A stretch of 31,592 nucleotides of DNA from assembly GCA_946482345.1 (NCBI GenBank), contig CAMLRJ010000004.1:1-31592 (forward strand), in the 5' to 3' direction. The notes beneath the pieces are model-generated. The model did no database searches. It was not told the DNA's origin and saw only the letters and a program-made list of their open reading frames with translations. A program made the translations under genes and the position numbers. This stretch comes from an uncultured Cellvibrio sp. GTDB lineage: Bacteria > Pseudomonadota > Gammaproteobacteria > Pseudomonadales > Cellvibrionaceae. This document shows positions 25,776-31,592 of the stretch, piece after piece; the first letter of the stretch is position 1; each line of letters opens with the position of its first letter.

Positions 25776-26876
25776 ATGAATAATTTAGCGACGACAGATC
25801 AGCGTGGAGTTTCAGCGCAAACTTTTGGCTTGGCAGAAATTACCGAAGCAGATACGCCGAAGGTGATGGAGATTGCCGCCCGCATCGACGACCGTAATCC
25901 CATGACGGTATCGGAATTTGGCCGTGAAGTTTCAGAACACACTTCCAAGTACGCAGACAGTTTACTTGACCAGGTGCGCAATTCCGATCTGAATGAGGCG
26001 GGCGCAAAGCTTACAGAAGTAGTGGTCGTGGCGCGTAAGCTAAACATGAACGCGCTCACTGATCGCCGTTCCCGCATTCCTATTATTGGGCCGTTAATCG
26101 ACCGTTTCTCTGTGTCAGTTGATGGCTTTAAAAGCCAGTTCCAAACCACCAAAACGCAGATTGAAACGTTGGTTGGTGAAGTCAACGAATCCCAGAAGGG
26201 TTTGGCTACACGAAACAACATTCTTGAAGACATGTTTGTGCATGTGGTTGAAGAGTATCGATTGCTGGGTTTGCACATTGCCGCAGGAAAACATCGCTTA
26301 GAAGAGTTGCGCAATAAAGCTACTTTAATGCGTGAGTCAGGTGATAGTTCTGCGCTGGCGGCGCAGGAGCTGTCAGATTTGGAAAGTTTAATTTCAAATT
26401 TGGATAAGCGTGTGGGCGACTTGCTGGTGTTGCAACAGTCCGCAGTCCAAAGCTTGCCGATGATCCGCATGATCCAATCGAACAACAAAATGTTGATCGA
26501 TAAATTCCATACGATTCGTGAAGTGACGGTGCCGTCATGGAAAAACCAATTCATGCTGGCTTTGTCGCTCAATGAGCAGCGCAACGCTGTGGAATTGGTG
26601 GATAACATTGATAACGCGACGAAAGAAATTTTGGAGCGTAATGCGAAGCTGTTGCACCAGAATTCGGTGCAAGCCGCGAAAGCGAATCAACGCCTGGCAA
26701 TAGATGTGGAAACATTGCAGAAGGTGCAGAACAGTTTGATAGCCACCGTAGAGGAAGTTATCAAGATCCGCGAAGAGGGTGCTGCAAAACGCGCTGACGC
26801 TGAAAAAGAAATTGCAACCATGCGCCAAGAGCTTTACACCCGTTTGGCTCGTATTAAAGGCAAAGAGGTGGCGTAA
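25776..26876 (+). CDS. telA: TelA-family toxic anion resistance protein
   Basis: A 366-residue protein of the TelA/KlaA family, matching the usual length. The typical core is present: LTDRRSRIPIIGPLIDRF at about residues 90-108, then long helices with EDMFVHVVEEYRLL, HIAAGKHRLEELRN, and TVPSWKNQFMLALSLNEQRNAVE. The family was linked to tellurite and other toxic anion resistance and is common on plasmids; its molecular role remains unclear and it is often found with membrane-stress genes. The ATG at 25776 is preferred (TAGGA ten bases upstream). Its stop TAA overlaps the next ATG (TAATG), which indicates tight coupling to the membrane protein that follows. Confidence 0.88.
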   Translation: MNNLATTDQRGVSAQTFGLAEITEADTPKVMEIAARIDDRNPMTVSEFGREVSEHTSKYADSLLDQVRNSDLNEAGAKLTEVVVVARKLNMNALTDRRSRIPIIGPLIDRFSVSVDGFKSQFQTTKTQIETLVGEVNESQKGLATRNNILEDMFVHVVEEYRLLGLHIAAGKHRLEELRNKATLMRESGDSSALAAQELSDLESLISNLDKRVGDLLVLQQSAVQSLPMIRMIQSNNKMLIDKFHTIREVTVPSWKNQFMLALSLNEQRNAVELVDNIDNATKEILERNAKLLHQNSVQAAKANQRLAIDVETLQKVQNSLIATVEEVIKIREEGAAKRADAEKEIATMRQELYTRLARIKGKEVA

Positions 26877-27997
26877 TGGCTACTAATGCGAAGGACAAAC
26901 CTGTGGCTTCCGATCTCGCATCGGCTGCCGCAGAGAGCAATGCTAACAAGCTTGTCTTGTCGGGCAGCGATCTCATCGAAACAGAGGCGCGAGAGTTGCT
27001 TTCTCGCGCAAGTCGGTTGCATTCATTCTGGAAAAAGTCGGCGATTGGTAGTGCGATCACAGCAGCCCTCGGCCTAGCTGCCTTCTTGATCAAATCAGTT
27101 GTGTATGGATTACCGACGGAAATCAGAAGCATTCATATCCCGGACGAAATTCTTTTCAAGTTTTCGGATGCCGTTATCCCCAGAGGAGGGGCAATGGGTA
27201 ATATGGCTGATGCATTCGATTCCATGGGTTCTCAGCTAGCAGGAATGATTGGGACCATTTTCCCGATTCTGGGGTTATTGGTAAGTGTTGGTGCAATATA
27301 TGGCTTGTATAGATCGTATGCGGAAGATAGGGATCGATCATCAAGCGTTGCACAATTATTTATCGGAATATCATTTTTTGGTGGAGCCACTATTTTTTCA
27401 TCGGTGATGGGCGTCGATGATGATCTTGAGAATCGCGAAACGGAACGCATTGAATTTGTTAAAGCGGTTGAAGGTTTCGATGAAATACACAGTGATCATG
27501 AGATTGAAGTCATAGGTGAGACGATAACTTCAGTCACCAAAAAGGGCGCTTCGACTGATGCCGTTTCCTATTTGATAAGCCAAATGCTTTTAAAGAGAAA
27601 GCAGGAACAGGGCTTAACAAGCGATTTGAGCAGTGTTTTTGTAAAAAACGTTGATGTGCTATTAAACACAACTAAATGGTCGTTCTCACCCGATATAAAA
27701 ACCCTTTATTTGTTGGAATCATCGGTATCGTCCCGTTTATCACAAAATGTAAAAAGTTTTGTCGAAGAACAACAAGCGGCGGGATTGGTGTATCAAGCCG
27801 CAGGAAGGGTTTCTATGGGAATCACCTGGTTGTTGCTTGGTGCTGGGTGCGTTTGTTATTTACTGTCGCGAAGCATGAGAAAGCGAGTAACAGCAGTGGA
27901 AAAATATTTGCCGTATTCGCTAACACGGACTCCGTTGCCAGATAATTCACCGTTAAAAGCGCATACTTATGACGAAAAGCCCTGGGAGGGTAAATAG
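26876..27997 (+). CDS. Multi-pass membrane protein coupled to TelA
   Basis: A 373-residue membrane protein. Likely transmembrane helices near residues 56-79, 119-145, 156-180 and 314-336; between the third and fourth lies a large, acidic helical loop (about 180-310), predicted soluble. Its TAATG overlap with TelA is strong evidence of functional linkage. The TM2-Arg-rich-loop-TM3 part (IPILGLLVS ... RSYAEDRDRS ... GISFFGG) is loosely like small T4SS inner-membrane proteins (IcmC/TraQ type), but this is weak. The most economical view is the membrane partner of the TelA proteins. Confidence 0.72.
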   Translation: MATNAKDKPVASDLASAAAESNANKLVLSGSDLIETEARELLSRASRLHSFWKKSAIGSAITAALGLAAFLIKSVVYGLPTEIRSIHIPDEILFKFSDAVIPRGGAMGNMADAFDSMGSQLAGMIGTIFPILGLLVSVGAIYGLYRSYAEDRDRSSSVAQLFIGISFFGGATIFSSVMGVDDDLENRETERIEFVKAVEGFDEIHSDHEIEVIGETITSVTKKGASTDAVSYLISQMLLKRKQEQGLTSDLSSVFVKNVDVLLNTTKWSFSPDIKTLYLLESSVSSRLSQNVKSFVEEQQAAGLVYQAAGRVSMGITWLLLGAGCVCYLLSRSMRKRVTAVEKYLPYSLTRTPLPDNSPLKAHTYDEKPWEGK

Positions 27998-28000
27998 GCC

Positions 28001-28516
28001 ATGAACATGTATAAGCATCTTATTGCGGTTGTGGTTGTACTCATTGGATCAACACAAATCCTGTCTCTTATGGGGGGCCGAAGTATAGGACCGTCTGAGC
28101 CGGAATCTTCTGAAGTGCCAAGCGTCGAGGTATCCGGCAAGCCTTCAACGTCGGTTGCGAGCTCAGAGCAGAACGTGTCTGCGTCTGCTGTCGCAAGCAC
28201 TGCGTCGTCAGCGCCTATCGTTGACGGGGAATTAAGCGAAGACGCTAAACAAGCGTTGCAAGGGCATTACATGGTTTTGAAGTACATGACTGCAAAAGTC
28301 GGCTTAGAGGTGATGAGAAATAAAATTGATGTTGCATGTGGTAATCGTGATAAGTCTGATGCTGGAGCGGTTGCCAACAATAGTGCTGAAATGTGTAAGC
28401 AGGAAAAAACACTTCAGCAGAGTGCTATACGCGATGTTTTGCGTGATCCAGATCAGAAAATAGATCCTGCTGATCGAGACATACTTATTAAATATTTAAC
28501 CGAAATTATGGTGTAA
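28001..28516 (+). CDS. Signal-anchored periplasmic protein
   Basis: A 171-residue protein with one N-terminal hydrophobic helix (residues ~6-24) that may be a signal anchor, a Ser/Val/Ala-rich low-complexity linker (about 30-75) and a helical C-terminal domain containing two cysteines (VACGN, EMCKQ). This layout suggests a periplasmic domain on a flexible stalk. It follows the multi-pass membrane protein by three bases with GGAGGG upstream, so it is part of the TelA-centred cluster. Family unknown. Confidence 0.68.
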   Translation: MNMYKHLIAVVVVLIGSTQILSLMGGRSIGPSEPESSEVPSVEVSGKPSTSVASSEQNVSASAVASTASSAPIVDGELSEDAKQALQGHYMVLKYMTAKVGLEVMRNKIDVACGNRDKSDAGAVANNSAEMCKQEKTLQQSAIRDVLRDPDQKIDPADRDILIKYLTEIMV

Positions 28517-28520
28517 CGGA

Positions 28521-28949
28521 ATGCAGACATTAAAGGTATTGACGTTTGATCAAATAAAAGATCTGTGCGACGAAGATAAAGAAATTATTTTCGTGTACGC
28601 GCAGGCGAAGGGGCGAATTCACCGCATTATGATGAATCTTGTTGTAGCTTCACTGGAAATTATTTTGCTGTTGTTTTATTTGAATATTGGTCGGTCAGAA
28701 ATTGATTCATTACCTTTTGTGTCGCCAATAACAATGATTGCTGATGTAGTCATGTGGATTCTGATTCCGTTAATGGTCGTGGTGCTGTTGCTTTACCCAT
28801 TCAAAGTGTGGGAGCTTCCGGCGTATCGCCGTGGAAATCAGAAGGTGATCGAACATTTCAAAATCCACCGGGGGATTGATATTTATAAGCTCTCGGAAAA
28901 ACAAATTTGGAAAGGCTTATTTGAAGTTGATAAGCCTTTCCTCGGATAA
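28521..28949 (+). CDS. Two-helix inner membrane protein
   Basis: A 142-residue protein with two transmembrane helices (about residues 37-58 and 72-97) and soluble ends; the C-terminal tail (about 45 residues, charged) is probably cytoplasmic. It starts four bases after the previous stop with only a weak ribosome site, suggesting coupling. Family unknown; member of the TelA-centred membrane cluster by position. Confidence 0.68.
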   Translation: MQTLKVLTFDQIKDLCDEDKEIIFVYAQAKGRIHRIMMNLVVASLEIILLLFYLNIGRSEIDSLPFVSPITMIADVVMWILIPLMVVVLLLYPFKVWELPAYRRGNQKVIEHFKIHRGIDIYKLSEKQIWKGLFEVDKPFLG

Positions 28950-28965
28950 ATTGGAGATAGCGACA

Positions 28966-29712
28966 ATGAACACTCAAAAGCCAATTGAAATAAAAATGGT
29001 TGTAGGCTCCACCGAATCATTAGCGGCGCGTTGCGAGTATTTGGAAAAAGCTAATCGCAACTTACGGGCAGCGTGTGAAGACCAAGCGACATATATTGAG
29101 CGCTTCCGTCGTGAAAATATGCTGATCTCTGAATTCAAAGGGTACTTTGGCGGAACCAGTGACGACCCGATAGAAGCAGAGGATCATAGGCAGGAAAGCA
29201 GGGTTTGGCGATGGTCAGGCGATGGATTTGACTTCATTCGCAGCATGGCAAGCGACCTACCAGTGCTTATCACCGCAGGTGAATTGCGTGAGCTTCTTGA
29301 ACATGGTGAGTCGGTTGCTGGTGATGAGGCTCCATTGCTCACAGGTGATGAATTCGTTGATGAGCTCCGATTGAAAATACGCACGACCCCAAGTGCTTTT
29401 GATGTAGACGATCAGAGTAAAGTGGACGCAACTGAACGCTTTCTGGTAGCGCTTGCTAATGTAGTTAATGAATGGGGAAAGACAAACCGGGCATTTAATC
29501 TCCAAACCTTTTTTGAGAGATTTCATAACGGTCATTGGTCAAGAACCTATCCGCGCTGGAATGGTACTACCCTTGCGGACTTGCTCAACCAACCTTGGTT
29601 GCCCGTTAAAATGCGGGAAGAATTATCAGCGGCCTACGATGCATTGGAAGTATACGGTATTGGTCGCATCATCCGCTCAGAGCTCAATACCATGTGTTTA
29701 TTCAAGAATTAG
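28966..29712 (+). CDS. Hypothetical protein with N-terminal coiled coil
   Basis: A 248-residue soluble protein. The ATG at 28966 has GGAG nine bases upstream; the longer reading overlaps the preceding gene. A probable coiled coil covers residues ~18-50 (CEYLEKANRNLRAACEDQ ... ERFRREN). The rest is mixed alpha/beta with an acidic middle and a conserved-looking tail (FNLQTFFERFHNGHWSRTYPRW, then QPWLPVKMREELSAAYDAL). No family recognised. It begins the small-gene part after the membrane cluster. Confidence 0.66.
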   Translation: MNTQKPIEIKMVVGSTESLAARCEYLEKANRNLRAACEDQATYIERFRRENMLISEFKGYFGGTSDDPIEAEDHRQESRVWRWSGDGFDFIRSMASDLPVLITAGELRELLEHGESVAGDEAPLLTGDEFVDELRLKIRTTPSAFDVDDQSKVDATERFLVALANVVNEWGKTNRAFNLQTFFERFHNGHWSRTYPRWNGTTLADLLNQPWLPVKMREELSAAYDALEVYGIGRIIRSELNTMCLFKN

Positions 29713-29727
29713 CCAAAGGGCATTTCC

Positions 29728-30318
29728 ATGAGCGCATTAGCAGTAGCAAGCCTATTTCAACATCACAATAAAATTCCATTATTTCGTGGTGATGTGGATA
29801 GAGTGGCGAACGGGACGAAAACCCAGTTTCGATTTCCAATCGACCCACAGCCCCGTAAGTTGCGAAAACCGGGAAATGATTCACGGACGTATACCTCGCT
29901 TGGATTTGTCATGGCAATGGCCTATTGCGATGGTGATCATGTTTGGCCTGAACCGGGTACGTCTTCGATGTGTACGGTTAGTTGTAAGCCTGGTGGTCCC
30001 GACGGTTATACAAAGCATTGCGAGTATCAGCCGGGGCACCGTTTTATGATCGCTAAACGGTGTTTTGAAATTACTGAAATTCGCATTCATCAATTGCGCG
30101 CAATTTTGCCGCAAGATGCGATTGCAGAGGGGCTCGACGCAACGGGTATAGGGTTTCGTAACTTTGAGCTTGATGCCGATAATTTTGATTTGTTTCCGGC
30201 ATTTAGTGATGATCCTGTGCTTTCGTATTTATCAAAATGGCGCTCACACTATGGATCTGCATCGTTAACTGAAATGCCTAATCCATGGTTGTGGGCTGTG
30301 TCGTTTGTAGCAATTTAA
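29728..30318 (+). CDS. ASCH-like phage-type protein
   Basis: A 196-residue protein with the layout of a widespread phage family with an ASCH-like fold: FRGDVDRVANGTKTQFRFPI at the start, YQPGHRFMIAKR in the middle, then IHQLRAILPQDAIAEGLDATG and a C-terminal NPWLWAVSFVAI. In the phage relatives the equivalent motifs are (GRKTQTRR..., GDRLWVRE, I..I..EDAIAEG, NPWVW...F). ASCH domains bind RNA or modified nucleotides; the role here is unknown. The AAAGGG ribosome site lies eight bases before the ATG at 29728. Confidence 0.78.
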   Translation: MSALAVASLFQHHNKIPLFRGDVDRVANGTKTQFRFPIDPQPRKLRKPGNDSRTYTSLGFVMAMAYCDGDHVWPEPGTSSMCTVSCKPGGPDGYTKHCEYQPGHRFMIAKRCFEITEIRIHQLRAILPQDAIAEGLDATGIGFRNFELDADNFDLFPAFSDDPVLSYLSKWRSHYGSASLTEMPNPWLWAVSFVAI

Positions 30319-30331
30319 TGTTGGAGGAGTC

Positions 30332-30652
30332 ATGAGCGGCTGTGATTATGTACGCAAACATTACAATGTGCCCGCTGAGATAGGGCGGCGCGTGGTTGTA
30401 GATGGCAAACCAGGAATAATCGCGGAAGATCGAGGGCATCACATAGGTGTGAATTTTGACAGCGACAAGCCAGGGCGTATTTCGCCTTGTCATCCCACTT
30501 GGCGTGTCGAGTACGGCGAAATGGGAAGTCTTCGCCCTATGACCAAAAGCCAGCAGCGTTATGAACGGTTTTTGGAGTACGGCGATGGGTTTGATAGCTT
30601 TATTGATTTCTGCCGCTGGGATGCAAGCCCAGAGCGGTCATGGAACACGTAG
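30332..30652 (+). CDS. Phage/plasmid-type small protein with KOW-like N-terminal part
   Basis: A 106-residue protein of a type often met in phages and integrative elements: SGCDYVRKHYNVPAEIGRRV followed by a small beta domain (VVVDGKPGIIAEDRGHHIGVNFD, KOW/Tudor-like in shape) and a C-terminal PMTKSQQRYERFLE segment. GGAGG directly precedes the ATG at 30332. Function not known; a nucleic-acid-binding role is possible from the fold. Confidence 0.7.
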   Translation: MSGCDYVRKHYNVPAEIGRRVVVDGKPGIIAEDRGHHIGVNFDSDKPGRISPCHPTWRVEYGEMGSLRPMTKSQQRYERFLEYGDGFDSFIDFCRWDASPERSWNT

Positions 30653-30661
30653 TGAAACACG

Positions 30662-30931
30662 ATGCGCAATCCTCAAGTACACAACAAGTATCACAATAGT
30701 GCTCCGGCAGATGCGATTTACATTGGTCGTGGCTCCCCCTACGGCAATCCGTTTGTAATCGGTAAAGATGGTTCCCGTGACGATGTATGTGATAAATATT
30801 CGGCACTCGTAGAAGGCAATGAGAAGCTGAAGTCACTTATAAAACGGGAGTTGCGCGGAAAGCACCTGGTGTGTTTTTGCAAGCCTCAGCGCTGTCATGG
30901 GGACTATATTTTGAATATCGCTAACGAGTAA
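30662..30931 (+). CDS. DUF4326 domain protein
   Basis: An 89-residue protein matching DUF4326: IYIGRGSPYGNPFVIGKDGSRDDV near the start and LVCFCKPQRCHGDYI near the end, with the characteristic C-x-C...C-H pair. The family is common in phages and mobile elements; its function is not established. It starts ten bases after the preceding stop with a weak ribosome site. Confidence 0.85.
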   Translation: MRNPQVHNKYHNSAPADAIYIGRGSPYGNPFVIGKDGSRDDVCDKYSALVEGNEKLKSLIKRELRGKHLVCFCKPQRCHGDYILNIANE

Positions 30932-30938
30932 CCGTATT

Positions 30939-31442
30939 GTGAAAACACTGGAAATTGCTGACGAAGGCAAATCAAAGCTTGTTGCATACCGTACCGAAAC
31001 GGATGACGACATTGCGAGATTGTTCTTAACGATCAACGAAACATCGGCGTTTCCGGTTGATGTCCTGAGTGACCTTGAGCTCATTATCGAAAATGCTGGG
31101 TATACGAACATAGGGCTGTTAAACGTATTGCATGTTGATTCAGCATGCAGGGGTAAAGGGTTGGGCAAGCAATTGGTTAATGCCTATTGTGAGCGCATAT
31201 CGCCCCGGACAGATATTGATCTCATTTTTGCGCGAATCGAAGCACCGCAGGAGACTGGATTGGATCTTGAAAAATTCTATGAAGGTTTTGGCTTTCAAAC
31301 GGCGTTTTACGCCGCTGGTGAAGCGTTAATGGTCAACAAGGGAGCAGCCGACATGATAGCGGAAGCCTTGGTTGGCTTGAGATCACAACGCACAAAGCAC
31401 TATCTGTATTGCGAGCCTGAAGAGCCATCATTGGAACCTTAA
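30939..31442 (+). CDS. GNAT-type N-acetyltransferase
   Basis: A 167-residue protein of the GNAT fold. Motif A (LNVLHVDSACRGKGLGKQLVNAYCERI, about residues 60-86) holds the acetyl-CoA-binding R-x-x-G-x-G-K pattern, and the C-terminal FYEGFGFQTAFY is the usual motif B region. It starts with GTG at 30939, seven bases after the preceding stop, because no good ATG precedes the motif; the ribosome site is weak, so expression may be coupled. Substrate unknown. It is the last complete gene of the block. Confidence 0.78.
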   Translation: MKTLEIADEGKSKLVAYRTETDDDIARLFLTINETSAFPVDVLSDLELIIENAGYTNIGLLNVLHVDSACRGKGLGKQLVNAYCERISPRTDIDLIFARIEAPQETGLDLEKFYEGFGFQTAFYAAGEALMVNKGAADMIAEALVGLRSQRTKHYLYCEPEEPSLEP

Positions 31443-31456
31443 AACCCGCCTATCGA

Positions 31457-31490
31457 GTGTTAAAAAGGCCAAACGACAAGTTTTTAACAC
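31457..31490. repeat. Inverted repeat downstream of the acetyltransferase gene
   Basis: Perfect 10-base arms GTGTTAAAAA (31457-31466) and TTTTTAACAC (31481-31490) with a 14-base spacer. A third copy of TGTTAAAAA follows at about 31504-31513. The hairpin could end the upstream transcript, but the weak, AT-rich stem and the third copy favour a set of operator half-sites for the gene beginning at 31567. Confidence 0.5.
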
Positions 31491-31566
31491 CTATTTGCAA
31501 AACCCTGTTAAAAAAACAAATTCTGAGCTAGAATTCTGGGTATTTTCAGTCGCCCTGGAGTACGTT

Positions 31567-31592
31567 ATGGCTCAAAACTCCCTCACAAAGCT
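31567..31592 (+). CDS. Start of a gene running off the right edge
   Basis: ATG at 31567 with GGAG eight bases upstream begins the coding sequence MAQNSLTK, which is still open at the window end. It is preceded by a 124-base non-coding gap with TAGAAT (a good -10-like word) around 31532-31537 and the TGTTAAAAA repeats. Nothing can be said about its function. Confidence 0.6.

Noticed and set aside
25799..26608. Long minus-strand open frame inside telA
   Set aside because: It is antisense to a clear TelA protein, is rich in Ser/Arg as shadows usually are, and has no ribosome site.
26876..27997. IcmC/TraQ-type T4SS membrane subunit
   Set aside because: Only a loose resemblance of one helix-loop-helix part; the large acidic loop and the TelA coupling argue against naming it so.

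Overview
The window looks like part of a large mobile element (a conjugative plasmid or integrative conjugative element, possibly with phage-type accessory genes) from a Gram-negative bacterium, probably a gammaproteobacterium. Reasons: a giant methylase/strawberry-notch helicase, a polyvalent protein with a zincin motif, a row of signal-peptide-bearing proteins typical of transfer regions, an orphan ParB-like protein, TelA-family proteins and many small phage/plasmid-type genes. The host assignment is an inference from general gene style only. No relaxase, integrase, replication initiator, ParA or type IV secretion ATPase is visible, so the element extends beyond both ends; both edge genes are cut by the window.

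Region 1 (3-16331, plus strand): the helicase gene is open at the left edge. After a 122-base gap comes a tightly packed operon. It contains a small unknown protein, five exported proteins (three share one module and a fourth pairs its C-terminal part with a degenerate LytM fold), a cytoplasmic transfer-like protein, a small protein, a 1076-residue polyvalent protein with an HEWIH metallopeptidase site, and a small acidic protein.

Region 2 (16311-21871, minus strand): reading from right to left there is a small HTH-like regulator, a HerA/VirD4/FtsK-type ATPase with a DUF5710-like insertion, four small unknown proteins, an HNH-RNA ligase fusion, a stand-alone FtsK gamma (winged-helix) domain and two unknown proteins. 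Motor and gamma domain in one gene row suggest a split FtsK-like DNA pump. The RNA ligase has its own hairpin-rich leader.

Region 3 (21872-22050): a divergent control region with a 17-base-pair inverted repeat and repeated TTGACTATAG words, between the HTH-like gene and the ParB-like gene.

Region 4 (22051-31442, plus strand): ParB-like protein, phage-type winged-helix protein, coiled-coil protein, PD-(D/E)XK-type nuclease-like protein and a membrane-tethered winged-helix protein. Then a TelA-centred membrane cluster (two TelA paralogues and four membrane or membrane-anchored proteins), followed by small phage/plasmid accessory genes (ASCH-like, KOW-like small protein, DUF4326, GNAT acetyltransferase). 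A repeat-bearing gap of 124 bases then leads to a gene that begins at 31567 and runs off the window.
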